NCBI GenBank assembly: GCA_017617995.1 | Contig: JAFZVE010000038.1 | Location: forward strand, 1-64,000 | Direction of reading: 5' to 3' | Length of the DNA: 64,000 nucleotides | Origin: Clostridiales bacterium | Lineage (GTDB): Bacteria; Bacillota; Clostridia; Saccharofermentanales; Saccharofermentanaceae | Shown here: positions 7,946 to 17,332 of the stretch, piece after piece | Layout: every line of letters begins with the position of its first letter | How positions within the stretch are numbered: position 1 is the first letter of the stretch | The notes under the pieces: generated by a model | Told to the model about the DNA's origin: nothing | The model's database searches: none | The model's input: the letters and a program-made list of their open reading frames with translations, nothing else | Program-made: the position numbers and the translations under genes

Positions 7946-10069
7946 TTAAAGACTCGGCTTATTCCATGCATCACCGAAGTGATTATGGAATGCCTGCAGC
8001 ATGATCTTCGCCTCCGCACCGGAGAACGAAGGATCTTCCGCGATCATCTTCGTGACCGCCTTTTCGATCGGCTTCAGACATGAGGCATCTCTATAGAGGT
8101 TCGCCATCTTGAGCTGCGGGATACCGTGCTGTTTCGTCCCGAAGAAATCGCCCGTTCCTCTAAGGAGCATATCCTGTTCGGCGAGCTGGAATCCGTCCGT
8201 AGTCTGGCACATCATGTCGATCCTTTCCTGCGCGACACCCTCGTACTTATCCGTCTCGAGGATACACGCCGACGGGAGATTACCACGACCGATGCGGCCG
8301 CGGAGCTGGTGGAGCGTCGAAAGGCCGAATCTTTCGGAATTCCGGATGATCATGAGCGTCGCATTCGGGTTGTCGACCCCGACCTCGATGACCGTCGTCG
8401 AGACGAGCACATCGATTCTCCCTTCGCTGAATTCCTTCATGACGGCGTCCTTCTCTGCGGGCTTCATCTTACCGTGCAGAAGGCCGATCCGCATCTCCGG
8501 GAGAGCCTCGTTCTTGAGATATTCACTGTACTTGACCGCCGACTCGAGGTCTTCCTTCATCTTCTTCGCGAGTGTGCCCTCTTCGTCCTCATATGCATCT
8601 TCCTGGAGTTCATCGATCATCGGGCAGACGATATACGCCTGATGTCCTTTTCCAACCTCCTGACGGATCGTCGCGATGACGCGTCCGTCTTCAGAAGAAG
8701 AAGTACGGAAGGTCTTAATCGGGATACGCCCTTTCGGCATGCTCTTGATGACCGACACATCCATATCACCGAAAAGCACCAGTCCCAAGGTTCTCGGGAT
8801 CGGGGTCGCGGACATGACGAGCGTATGTAGTCCGTGACTGCTTCTCTCATCGGTCGCCGCTCGCTGCTTGACGCCGAAACGGTGTTGTTCGTCTGTGACC
8901 ATCAGCGCGAGGTTCGGGAGGATATTCTTCTCCGACAGGACCGCGTGGGTACCGACGAGGATCTTACACTCTCCGCTTTGGAGTTTCTTTCTTATCTCGG
9001 TTTTCTGCTTCGCAGGTGTGCTTCCGAGGAGAAGCTCCACACCGATATCCTGGTCCTTCATGAACTTGCGGAAGGTCTCATAATGCTGGGACGCGAGCAC
9101 CGCCGTCGGCGCCATGAAGACCGACTGGTATCCCGCGATCGCGCAGGCCGCCATCGACAGGAACGCTACCACCGTTTTTCCCGAACCGACGTCGCCCTGG
9201 ACGAGACGGTTCATCGGGTAGTTCTCGGAGATATCCTTGAGGATATCTTTCGTGACCGCCATCTGATCCTCGGTAAGCTCGAACGGCAGCGCTTTTACAA
9301 TCTCGTTGAAACGCTCCATCGCGCTCATATTCCCGCGGATCGGAAACGACGCCCTCAGCGACTTCTGCTCGTTCTTATAGACGCACAGCGCTCCGCGAAG
9401 CAGGAACAGCTCTTCGAATACGAGGTATTTCCTCGCGATCTCGACTTCCTCCATCGTCTGCGGACGGTGGATCTTCTCGTAGGCATAGGAGATCGCGCAG
9501 AGCTTCTGTTCTTTTCGGAAAGAAAGCGGCAGGACTTCAGAAAGAAGCGGCAGAGCCCGGTCGAGCGCGACGTTTACGATCGCGCGGATATTCCCCTGCT
9601 TGAGCCCCGCAGTTAAGGGATAGATCGGCTGGATCAGGGACCGCTGTTCGGTATCGTTCTGTCTCTGGTCGAAAACGGGATTGACGACCTGGAACTGGAA
9701 TCCGTCGCGAGTGATACGGCCGTGGAAGAAGAACTCCTCCCCGCTTACGAGTTTATCTGCGACATAGGGCTGGTTGAACCACACGGCCTTGATGCTGCAC
9801 GAACCGTCCGAAAGGACTGCGAACACCGTGGCTTTCCCGCGGTTACGGGATACGCGTGGCTGTCCCACCACCGTCGCGATGAAGGACTGTTCTTCGTTAT
9901 CTTTGAGCTGGAAAAGAGGGACACATTCCGACCAGTCTTCGTAACGTCTCGGGAAAAACGTCAGAAGATCGTATACGCGGAAGATCCCCAGTTTCTCGAG
10001 CTGTTTCGCCCGTTTCTCTCCGACCTTCGGCAGGAACTGTACAGGTGTGTCGAGCGTGATATTGGCCAT
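7946..10069 (-). CDS. recG: ATP-dependent DNA helicase RecG
   Basis: Branched-DNA helicase that remodels stalled replication forks and Holliday junctions. At 707 aa it is full length: an N-terminal wedge/OB domain that begins with the helix-hairpin-like VQFLPKVGEKRAKQL, Walker A GDVGSGKT, the RecG-type motif II DEQH (TDEQHRFGVKQR), motif III SATPIPRT, and motif VI near QLRGRIGRG. The start lies 2 bases after the stop of nth, with the ribosome-binding site inside the lysine-rich end of nth, so the two are probably coupled. Confidence 0.97.
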   Translation of the reverse strand: MANITLDTPVQFLPKVGEKRAKQLEKLGIFRVYDLLTFFPRRYEDWSECVPLFQLKDNEEQSFIATVVGQPRVSRNRGKATVFAVLSDGSCSIKAVWFNQPYVADKLVSGEEFFFHGRITRDGFQFQVVNPVFDQRQNDTEQRSLIQPIYPLTAGLKQGNIRAIVNVALDRALPLLSEVLPLSFRKEQKLCAISYAYEKIHRPQTMEEVEIARKYLVFEELFLLRGALCVYKNEQKSLRASFPIRGNMSAMERFNEIVKALPFELTEDQMAVTKDILKDISENYPMNRLVQGDVGSGKTVVAFLSMAACAIAGYQSVFMAPTAVLASQHYETFRKFMKDQDIGVELLLGSTPAKQKTEIRKKLQSGECKILVGTHAVLSEKNILPNLALMVTDEQHRFGVKQRAATDERSSHGLHTLVMSATPIPRTLGLVLFGDMDVSVIKSMPKGRIPIKTFRTSSSEDGRVIATIRQEVGKGHQAYIVCPMIDELQEDAYEDEEGTLAKKMKEDLESAVKYSEYLKNEALPEMRIGLLHGKMKPAEKDAVMKEFSEGRIDVLVSTTVIEVGVDNPNATLMIIRNSERFGLSTLHQLRGRIGRGNLPSACILETDKYEGVAQERIDMMCQTTDGFQLAEQDMLLRGTGDFFGTKQHGIPQLKMANLYRDASCLKPIEKAVTKMIAEDPSFSGAEAKIMLQAFHNHFGDAWNKPSL

Positions 10070-10071
10070 GA

Positions 10072-10779
10072 CTACGCCTTCTTTCCCTTCGAACCTTTAC
10101 CGTACTTCTTCGTCCCGGACTTCTTTCCATCCGTTTTCTTCGCATCGGCGCCCTCTGCCGACGGACACAGATCCGAAAGTCCGCATTCGCTGCACTTCGG
10201 ACCTCGGGCCATACATACGGCACGACCGTGATCGACCATCCGGTGTCCGAACGGCGCCCATTCCTCTTCAGGAAGGATCTTCATGAGTTCCTTTTCAATC
10301 ACGGCCGGGTTCTTCCCGGAGCTTAAGCCCAGTCTTCCGGATACACGCATACAGTGCGTATCGACTACGACTGCCGGAATGCCGAAGAGTTCCGATACGA
10401 TGAGATTGGCGACCTTTCTGCCTACTCCCGGGAACTTCTGAAGCTCGTCCTGCGTCTTCGGGATCTCCCCGTTAAAGTCATCCCGGATCATGCGGGCCAT
10501 CTCATAGAGATAGTGTGCCTTTACTTTCCAGAATCCGCAGGGCTTGATGATCTCTCCGATCTTCGCTTCCCCCGCCTTAAGGAAGTCCTCATAATCCGGG
10601 AATTTTTTGAAGAGCACCGCCGTCACCTGATTGACGCGCACATCCGTGCACTGAGCGGACAGCACGGCCCGCACCAGCAGGTGGAATACATTTTCATCAA
10701 TATCCAGCGTACACGCCGTCTCCGGATAGAGCTCGTGGAGTTTCCGGAGGATCGCATCCGCACGTTCCTGTTTTCTCAT
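10072..10779 (-). CDS. nth: Endonuclease III (DNA glycosylase/AP lyase)
   Basis: Base-excision repair enzyme that removes oxidised pyrimidines and cleaves the abasic site. It has the helix-hairpin-helix FPGVGRKVANLI with the catalytic lysine, the catalytic aspartate in VVVDTH, and the 4Fe-4S loop C-X6-C-X2-C-X5-C (CMARGPKCSECGLSDLC). At 235 aa it is about 20 residues longer than usual, owing to a lysine/glycine-rich tail that may add DNA contacts. The ATG abuts the stop of the histidine kinase, and AAGGAG lies within the kinase's last codons. Confidence 0.96.
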   Translation of the reverse strand: MRKQERADAILRKLHELYPETACTLDIDENVFHLLVRAVLSAQCTDVRVNQVTAVLFKKFPDYEDFLKAGEAKIGEIIKPCGFWKVKAHYLYEMARMIRDDFNGEIPKTQDELQKFPGVGRKVANLIVSELFGIPAVVVDTHCMRVSGRLGLSSGKNPAVIEKELMKILPEEEWAPFGHRMVDHGRAVCMARGPKCSECGLSDLCPSAEGADAKKTDGKKSGTKKYGKGSKGKKA

Positions 10780-12291
10780 TTATTTCTCCTTGTGGCGATA
10801 ATCCTTAAGTGTATAGATGAAGCGCGCCCCGCCCAGTTCATCACTGTTCTCGGCCCAGATCTTCTCCCCGTGCGCCGTGATGATCTCGCGGCAGATATAA
10901 AGTCCGAGGCCGAAACCACTCTCCGTACGGGACGGGTCTACCTTATAGAAGCTCTCGAAAACACGGTCGAGCTTATCTTCCGGGATGCCGCAGCCGGAAT
11001 CCTCGACCGAGACATAGACTTTCCCTTCTTCGTTCCGGCAGACTGTAGAGATCCCGATGATCCCGTCCTTCGGGGTGAACTTCACCGCATTGGTCAGAAG
11101 ATTATAGAAGACACGGTAGAGAAGCTGAGACTCACCGTACACCAGCATCAACTTGTCATGGTTCGTCCCGAGGTCCACCGTGACACTGATATTCTTATCC
11201 GTAAGGAGATTCTCCACGTTCGTGATCGCGTCGCGGATCATCTCGTTGATATCAAATTCCTCCATCTTATCCGGGTCGACCTGACTCAGCGACGACGCCT
11301 CAGTCATCGATGTGATAAGCTTCTGGATCCGCTCGACCTGGGTCTGGATGATCTCCATATACTTCGGATACATCTCCGGCGGGATCGTACCATCGGAGAT
11401 CGCACTGAGGAAACCCTTGATGGAAGTAAGCGGAGTACGAAGATCGTGCGCGATACTCGAGATGAAGAGCTTCCTGTCCGACTCCTGCCTCTCGAGTCGC
11501 TCGATCATGTTATTCACCGTCGATACCATATTCGTGATCTCATCGGTCAGCATATACTTAAGCGCCGACTCTTTCCGAAGTTCCGGAATATCGATACGTG
11601 TCGACAGGTCGCCCTTTGTCACCTGCACAGCGGCGTCCGACAGCGCACGAAGCGGACGGATCAGGGACCTGGCCATCAGCGAGAAGAACAGAAGCGCCAT
11701 CGAGAACGACACCAGGATCGGGAGCATCAGACCGTTGGACAGACGCCAGAATGCCTCCTCCTCCACATTTACCGTATCGAAAAGCACTATATGCAGGTCT
11801 TTCTGCGATGTGGATACTGCGACAGCGACCGACACGGTCTGCGAATTGGCGAAGATACCATTCGTGACATCCGTTGTCGACGCCTTTCCTTTCTGATTAA
11901 AGAGCTCACGGATGCGTTCCGTATTCAGATAGACGCTTTCTCCTACAGGGAAAATATCGCTTCGGAGATACTCGGGAACCGATGTCGTATATTCGAGTTT
12001 TCCATCCGTACGGACGAACCACACCGAGCACTCCTCCGTACGAGCGAAAGAATTCAGGAATGCCTGTATGGACGTATCAGAAACAGACGGATCCTCCGCC
12101 AGCGAATCATACGCCAGAGCCAGAGCATCCGCCTGTCTTTCAATCTTTTCTTTACTTTCTGAGATCAGAGAAACCGCGCTCTGACGATAGAAGACCATCA
12201 TCAGCACGACGAACACGAGGATCGTTCCGACCGCGAGAGACAGAGTCGTCCGGAAAAGTACGGTCTGTGATTTCTTCGCACGGTCCTTCAT
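10780..12291 (-). CDS. Sensor histidine kinase, PhoR/ResE class
   Basis: Membrane sensor of 503 aa. It has one N-terminal membrane segment (about residues 15-38), an extracellular region of about 140 residues, a second membrane segment near 190-210, a HAMP domain, a DHp helix with the phospho-acceptor histidine in SIAHDLRTPLTSIKG, and an HATPase_c domain with the N-box (NLLTNAVKFTP), G1 (DSGCGIP) and G2 (GFGLGLYI). It lies 25 bases after its response regulator. The signal is not known; position downstream of ftsZ and nrdR hints at, but does not prove, a link to growth or envelope state. Confidence 0.93.
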   Translation of the reverse strand: MKDRAKKSQTVLFRTTLSLAVGTILVFVVLMMVFYRQSAVSLISESKEKIERQADALALAYDSLAEDPSVSDTSIQAFLNSFARTEECSVWFVRTDGKLEYTTSVPEYLRSDIFPVGESVYLNTERIRELFNQKGKASTTDVTNGIFANSQTVSVAVAVSTSQKDLHIVLFDTVNVEEEAFWRLSNGLMLPILVSFSMALLFFSLMARSLIRPLRALSDAAVQVTKGDLSTRIDIPELRKESALKYMLTDEITNMVSTVNNMIERLERQESDRKLFISSIAHDLRTPLTSIKGFLSAISDGTIPPEMYPKYMEIIQTQVERIQKLITSMTEASSLSQVDPDKMEEFDINEMIRDAITNVENLLTDKNISVTVDLGTNHDKLMLVYGESQLLYRVFYNLLTNAVKFTPKDGIIGISTVCRNEEGKVYVSVEDSGCGIPEDKLDRVFESFYKVDPSRTESGFGLGLYICREIITAHGEKIWAENSDELGGARFIYTLKDYRHKEK

Positions 12292-12316
12292 AGCTCAAAT
12301 CACCAACAAAGAAGCA

Positions 12317-13039
12317 TCAAGCTTTCTCGGTCGTCTCGAACTTATACCCTACTCCCCAGACAGTCTTGATCTGCCAGTTCGTCTTCACGTCCGGCTTCTC
12401 AAGTTTCTCACGGATACGCTTCACGTGTACGTCTACCGTACGGGACTCTCCGTAGAAATCATATCCCCATACATTCTCCAGGAGCTGTTCTCTGGTGAAT
12501 ACACGGTTCGGATGAGAAGCGAGGAAGAACAGAAGCTCGAGTTCCTTCGGCGGGATATCGATCTCTTTGCCGTCCACCTTCACTACATAGCGGGCCATAT
12601 CAACAGTGAATCCTTCGTAGGAGATCACTTCATTGTTTTCTTTCGCATCTTTGTCATCAGAGGAAGCCGAATCACGCTTCTCTGTTCTTCTGAGTACGGC
12701 CTTCACACGAGCCAGAAGTTCCTTAGGCTCGAAAGGCTTCTGCACATAGTCATCAGCGCCGAGCTCAAGTCCGACAACCTTGTCAAGGGTATCCGAGCGG
12801 GCCGTCAGCATGATGATCGGCACATCCGATGTCTTTCTGATCTCACGACAGATATCGTACCCGTCTTTACCGGGAAGCATCAGATCGAGAACGACCAGAT
12901 CCGGCTGGGAAGACTGGAAAGTCTCTATCGCACGGTCACCGGTAAGGCAGCTCGTCACGGCAAAGCCGTCTTTATCGAAGTAGAGCCTGAGCACTTCAAC
13001 GATATTCGGATCATCATCTACAACTAAAACCTTCTTCAT
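12317..13039 (-). CDS. OmpR/PhoB-family response regulator
   Basis: Protein of 240 aa. The receiver domain starts MKKVLVVDDDPNIVEVL, with the phospho-acceptor aspartate in LVVLDLMLPG and the conserved lysine in VQKPFEPKELLARV. The C-terminal half is a winged-helix DNA-binding domain (PPKELELLFFLASHPNRVF...RTVDVHVKRIREKL). The start chosen (13039) has GAGGGAG 5-10 bases upstream and begins exactly at the receiver fold; a longer in-frame start adds 16 residues with no family match. It pairs with the histidine kinase 25 bases downstream. Confidence 0.94.
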   Translation of the reverse strand: MKKVLVVDDDPNIVEVLRLYFDKDGFAVTSCLTGDRAIETFQSSQPDLVVLDLMLPGKDGYDICREIRKTSDVPIIMLTARSDTLDKVVGLELGADDYVQKPFEPKELLARVKAVLRRTEKRDSASSDDKDAKENNEVISYEGFTVDMARYVVKVDGKEIDIPPKELELLFFLASHPNRVFTREQLLENVWGYDFYGESRTVDVHVKRIREKLEKPDVKTNWQIKTVWGVGYKFETTEKA

Positions 13040-13094
13040 CTTTACTCCCTCTCTCCCTACTGTTATTTCCTGTTTACACCCAAGCACCGGGCTT

Positions 13095-13547
13095 TTATTT
13101 CTTCAGCATATCCTGCAGTTCTTCCATAAAAGAATTCACATCTTTAAACTGTCTATACACCGATGCGAAGCGCACATAGGCGACCTCATCGATATCTTTC
13201 AGCTGCTGCATCACCATCTCACCGATCTCGATGGTCGAGATCTCCCTCTTCGCCGTATTCTGGATCTGATTCTCCACATACGTGACGATCGAGGTCAGCT
13301 GTTCCGAGGAGACGGGTCTCTTCTCACAGGCCTTCATGAGACCTCCGAGAAGTTTCTCCTGATTATACGCTTCCCGCGTCCCATCCTTCTTGATGACAAG
13401 GAGCGGAAGGACCTCTACCTTCTCATAGGTAGTAAAACGGGATGTGCAGGATAAACATTCACGCCTGCGGCGGATGGAAGACCCATCCTCCGCAGGCCGC
13501 GAATCAATTACTTTATCTTCTAGATGTCCGCAAAAAGGGCACTTCAT
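13095..13547 (-). CDS. nrdR: Transcriptional repressor NrdR
   Basis: Nucleotide-sensing repressor of ribonucleotide reductase genes. At 150 aa it has the typical length. It has the N-terminal zinc ribbon CPFCG...CLSC, with the basic stretch SSIRRRRE that contacts NrdR boxes, followed by the ATP-cone domain ([18 protein letters not shown]). It starts 6 bases after the ftsZ stop, so it is in the ftsZ operon. No NrdR-box pair was noticed in the window, which fits its targets being elsewhere. Confidence 0.96.
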   Translation of the reverse strand: MKCPFCGHLEDKVIDSRPAEDGSSIRRRRECLSCTSRFTTYEKVEVLPLLVIKKDGTREAYNQEKLLGGLMKACEKRPVSSEQLTSIVTYVENQIQNTAKREISTIEIGEMVMQQLKDIDEVAYVRFASVYRQFKDVNSFMEELQDMLKK

Positions 13548-13553
13548 GATCGA

Positions 13554-15071
13554 TCACTCATCCAGATTGTCGTTATCACTCAGGAACCACGGAAGGATTC
13601 TCTTCTTATCGCCCTTGCTCGGAGCCGGAGCCTCGACTGTCTTCGGGATCTGTACCGGAGCCTGTGCTCTCGGAGCGGCCGAAGGAACAACGTTCGGCTG
13701 CGGTCTACCGCCCTGCTGCGGAGCCGGAGCAACCGGAGCCTGCGGTACCTGCTGTACCGGAGCGGGCTGCGGAGCCACATATGCGGTCTGCGGACGGGCT
13801 ACCGGAGCAACCGGCGCTACCGGAGCAACCGGTGCGGCCTTACTCGGAGAGTAGACCTTGGCATCGTCCGGCTTGGTGGCCGGTTCCGGATCACCAAAGA
13901 GGAACTGCGGCACTTCCGGCTTCGGAGCCGGTGCCGGTACCGGAGTGGTCGGAACCGCTGTCTCTACCGGCTTCTCATAGGAAGTAGACGGAACCGGAGA
14001 GATCGGACGGGATGTCGAAGTACTCGGTGTACTACTTCCGATGATGGTCGGATTCTGCTTGGAGATGATCGAAGTTGCCGGACGGAATGCAGCGGAAGCA
14101 TTCTCTGTGTTATCAAATCCGGAAGCGATAACAGTGATCATGATCTCATCTTCGAGTGTCGGGTCAGTAACCGCACCGACGATGATATCCGCATCACCGG
14201 CAACCGCATCACGTACGACAGAAGCGGCAACATCGATCTCGTGGAGTTTCATGTTGCGTGAACCTGTGAAGTTGATGATTACGCCGCGGGCGCCCTCGAT
14301 CGTGGTGTCGAGGAGCGGGCTGTTGATGGCCTGCTTAACAGCGGCAGACGCTCTGCCCTCACCGGAAGCACGACCGATACCCATATGGCAGATACCGGCG
14401 TTTGTCATGATACGGCGTACGTCAGCAAGGTCGAGGTTGATGAGACCAGGGATAGCAACGAGATCGGAGATACCGGCTACACCGAACTTAAGAACCTGAT
14501 CGGCCATGTTAAATGCATCATCAATGGATGTGTCTTCATCTGTAATATCGAGGAGCTTATCGTTTGCAACTACGATAAGGGAGTCTACATATTTCTCGAT
14601 CTCTCGGATACCGCGCTCCGCGTTCATCGCACGACGCGGACCTTCGAAACGGAACGGACGGGTAACGACTGCGACTGTCAGGATCCCGAGTTCTCTTGCG
14701 ATCTGGGCTACGACCGGAGCCGCACCTGTTCCCGTACCACCGCCCATACCGGCTGTGATGAAGAGCATGTCGGTTCCTCTGATCGCCTGTGCGATCTCGT
14801 CTTTACTTTCTTCCGCGGCCTTCTCACCGACCGTCGGATCTGCACCGCAACCGAGACCTCTGGTGATCTTCTCACCGATCTGGATGACGTTCTGCGCCTT
14901 GGAACGGGCTAATGCCTGATGGTCTGTGTTGACCGAAATAAAATCGATGCCCTGTACGGAGCTCTCGATCATACGATCGACCGCATTACATCCGCCACCT
15001 CCGACACCAATTACTTTTATCGCAGCAAATGGTTCATCGTCCATTGAGTATCCGAGCTTAAAATCTGACAT
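13554..15071 (-). CDS. ftsZ: Cell division protein FtsZ
   Basis: Tubulin-like GTPase that forms the division ring. It has the nucleotide-binding [13 protein letters not shown], the signature [12 protein letters not shown], and the catalytic T7 loop [11 protein letters not shown]. At 505 aa it is over 100 residues longer than usual, because the linker after the core (about residue 325 on) is a long Pro/Ala/Val-rich stretch with VAP repeats. It ends in a conserved-peptide equivalent [12 protein letters not shown], in place of the familiar IPxFLR. The ATG at 15071 has GGAGG 10 bases upstream; an in-frame TTG six bases earlier is too close to it. The gene has its own promoter and leads a long operon. 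Confidence 0.98.
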   Translation of the reverse strand: MSDFKLGYSMDDEPFAAIKVIGVGGGGCNAVDRMIESSVQGIDFISVNTDHQALARSKAQNVIQIGEKITRGLGCGADPTVGEKAAEESKDEIAQAIRGTDMLFITAGMGGGTGTGAAPVVAQIARELGILTVAVVTRPFRFEGPRRAMNAERGIREIEKYVDSLIVVANDKLLDITDEDTSIDDAFNMADQVLKFGVAGISDLVAIPGLINLDLADVRRIMTNAGICHMGIGRASGEGRASAAVKQAINSPLLDTTIEGARGVIINFTGSRNMKLHEIDVAASVVRDAVAGDADIIVGAVTDPTLEDEIMITVIASGFDNTENASAAFRPATSIISKQNPTIIGSSTPSTSTSRPISPVPSTSYEKPVETAVPTTPVPAPAPKPEVPQFLFGDPEPATKPDDAKVYSPSKAAPVAPVAPVAPVARPQTAYVAPQPAPVQQVPQAPVAPAPQQGGRPQPNVVPSAAPRAQAPVQIPKTVEAPAPSKGDKKRILPWFLSDNDNLDE

Positions 15072-15140
15072 AGCCAACTATCCTCCGTATTGCCTTAATT
15101 ATATAATTATTCATTATCAGCACCTTAGCTTTCTTTTACA

Positions 15141-15169
15141 ATTCTACACTAAATGTTGTGGTCAAGCAA
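15141..15169 (-). promoter_or_regulatory. ftsZ promoter
   Basis: On the minus strand: TTGCTT (15164-15169), a 17-base spacer, then TAGAAT (15141-15146). It lies in the 196-base gap between ftsQ and ftsZ. This gap holds nothing else that I can identify; a TTGACA near 15.27 kb lacks a matching -10. Confidence 0.65.
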
Positions 15170-15267
15170 TACGGGAAATCAGGCGCCAAAAATGTGGTTA
15201 CAGTTCGATTACCGACACTTTGCAACCAGGTTTCGAAAAAGTGGTCGCCCCAAAATATTGTGTCAAC

Positions 15268-16254
15268 TTATCGGAGGATATATTCCTTCCCGGTCATATC
15301 CAGTACCGAACCGGGTTTATTCGCGAAATAGCCCGAAACTATGGCATATCGGAGCCAGTTCATATCGTCGGAGATCGTCTGAAGTGAGCCGATCTTGACC
15401 GAGATCGTATGAAGCACGCCCGGGATATCCAGATCGACGAATGTCGTCATGTTATCGCAGTATCGGATACAGATCACGTGAGAAAGGAAATCGAAGGTGT
15501 CATTTTCCGCATCAGTCGTGGCTTCCGCGCCGAGAATCGCACCGAGGATCGTGATACAGATGTCATAACCCTCAGACGACGTCAGATCAAGGGGTTTGCC
15601 GATCTGCGCAGACCGGATCGGCAGTCCGCAGATCTCCGGGATTCCGCTTGGCACAGCTCCCTCAAGGATCTCGAGCACCACCGAATCCTCCGAAATAATG
15701 GCATATCCGTCCGGAATCGCGACGTAAGCAACTTTTTTTCTTTCTGTAATCTCTATGTAAACTTGTCCGGGATACTTCGGGTAGACCTTGGCATCGGCGA
15801 TATACGGGTCCGAATCGATGATCGCCTGACGTACAGCTCCGTACTTGAAGCGGATCTTCTCCTCGAACGTTCCGCCTACGTGTGACAGCAGATGGTCATT
15901 GATCGAGATCCCTGAAGCAGACAGGATCTGCTCCGTACTGAAGCGTTTGTTCCCGCTCACATAGATCTGCTGTACACGGAAATTCTTATCGAAAGCCAGA
16001 TATATACCGACGATGGCCAGAAGGAGAACGAGCACGATCAAAAGCCAGGCCCGAAGCGGGACCTTCCTGATGACATCGGTCCAGGAACTTCCGCCAGTCG
16101 CCTCTTCAGATTCTTCCGTCTCCGTGTCCTTCCGCGCATCCGGTACTTTGCCCGGGAGGTCCTTCTTCGGTGGCACAGCAGATGGCGCCTCTCCTTCCGG
16201 AGAGTCAGGTCTCATCTCATCACCGACTCTTCTGATCTTATCGTTATCGGGCAA
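15268..16254 (-). CDS. ftsQ: Cell division protein FtsQ/DivIB
   Basis: Bitopic divisome protein of 328 aa. It has a cytoplasmic N-terminus of about 77 residues rich in charged residues and proline, one membrane segment (AWLLIVLVLLLAIVGIYLAF), then a POTRA domain beginning VQQIYVSGNKRFSTEQIL and the FtsQ/DivIB domain (VYPKYPGQVYIEITERKKVAYV). It recruits FtsL and the FtsB/DivIC partner to the septum. The start overlaps the murG stop by 11 bases. Confidence 0.92.
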   Translation of the reverse strand: MPDNDKIRRVGDEMRPDSPEGEAPSAVPPKKDLPGKVPDARKDTETEESEEATGGSSWTDVIRKVPLRAWLLIVLVLLLAIVGIYLAFDKNFRVQQIYVSGNKRFSTEQILSASGISINDHLLSHVGGTFEEKIRFKYGAVRQAIIDSDPYIADAKVYPKYPGQVYIEITERKKVAYVAIPDGYAIISEDSVVLEILEGAVPSGIPEICGLPIRSAQIGKPLDLTSSEGYDICITILGAILGAEATTDAENDTFDFLSHVICIRYCDNMTTFVDLDIPGVLHTISVKIGSLQTISDDMNWLRYAIVSGYFANKPGSVLDMTGKEYILR

Positions 16255-17329
16255 GTGCTCTCACCTCATCACAGATCCGGGAAGACGCATCATAGATGGC
16301 AAGCTTGAGCGTATTTTCACGCATCTTCCCTAGTTTTTCCTTATCGGACAGCAGGTCCTTCACGATGCCCGGCAGTTTTTCTACGGCCTGGTCATCCGGA
16401 AGCAGGACGCCCGCATCCGCCTCTTCAAAAGCTCTGGCGTTATACGTCTGATGATCCTGAGCCGCATACGGATACGGGACCAGTACGGACGGTACGCCGA
16501 CAGCCTGTACTTCTGCACAGGTGATAGCGCCGGCTCTTCCGATGAAGAGATCCGCCGCCGCGAGGTAGACCTCCGGATTGGAGATATATTCGAATACCTC
16601 GATCGACTTCGGCCAGTTCTTCGCTTCTTCACAAACTTCGGCATAGCGCTGTTTACCGACACTCAGGATAATCCTTACCTTCGGATCCGTGATCTCTCCG
16701 GCCAGGGCGACGATCGCCTGGTTGACTGTCCTCGCCCCGAGGCTTCCGCCCATCGCCAGGATCAGGATCTCGTCGGAAGCAAGGCCAAGCTGCTCGCGGC
16801 AGGCGTTCCTGTCCACCTGGGAGAAGACGCCGCGGATCGGATTTCCGGTATAGACGATCTTGGCTTTCTTATGGAAGTAGTGGTCGAGTTTCGGAAAACT
16901 CGTGCACACCGTACCCGCGTAACGGGACATCATACGGTTGGATCTTCCCGGGAAGGCATTCTGTTCATGAAGAAGGATCGGTACCTTCTCCTTGTGCGCC
17001 GCCGCGATTAGAGGACTACAGACAAATCCTCCTGTTCCGACGACGACATCGGGCTTTTGCTCCCGGATGAGCTTCCTGCACATCTTTCTTCCCGCAAGGA
17101 ATTCCCTTACCGCATGGATCGTCTTCTTCGACGGCTTCATCGGAAGCTGGGCAGCACGGATCACCTCGAAAGGATATCCCATCGACGGGATGATCTGTGC
17201 TTCGAGGCCCTTGGCTGTACCACAGAAGAGCACTTCCGTATCTGCATCCTGCTTTTTTAATTCATCCGCGATGGCCACCGCAGGATGAATATGCCCGCTT
17301 GTGCCGCCACCGGCCAGAAATACCTTCAT
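16244..17329 (-). CDS. murG: UDP-GlcNAc:lipid I N-acetylglucosaminyltransferase MurG
   Basis: Converts lipid I to lipid II on the inner face of the membrane. At 361 aa it is full length, with the N-terminal glycine-rich loop AGGGTSGHIHPA, the VVGTGGFVCSP segment, HEQNAFPGRSNR, the GGSLGART loop, and the C-terminal UDP-binding region RAGAITCAEVQAVGVPSVLVPYP. It lies 3 bases after ftsW and overlaps ftsQ. Its substrate maker MraY is not encoded in this cluster. Confidence 0.97.
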   Translation of the reverse strand: MKVFLAGGGTSGHIHPAVAIADELKKQDADTEVLFCGTAKGLEAQIIPSMGYPFEVIRAAQLPMKPSKKTIHAVREFLAGRKMCRKLIREQKPDVVVGTGGFVCSPLIAAAHKEKVPILLHEQNAFPGRSNRMMSRYAGTVCTSFPKLDHYFHKKAKIVYTGNPIRGVFSQVDRNACREQLGLASDEILILAMGGSLGARTVNQAIVALAGEITDPKVRIILSVGKQRYAEVCEEAKNWPKSIEVFEYISNPEVYLAAADLFIGRAGAITCAEVQAVGVPSVLVPYPYAAQDHQTYNARAFEEADAGVLLPDDQAVEKLPGIVKDLLSDKEKLGKMRENTLKLAIYDASSRICDEVRALAR

Positions 17330-17332
17330 ACC

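Noticed and set aside
10354..12162. 602-codon open frame on the plus strand
   Set aside because: Antisense to nth and the histidine kinase, both with clear motifs.
15170..15267. Second promoter for ftsZ at the TTGACA near 15.27 kb
   Set aside because: No -10 hexamer at an acceptable distance.
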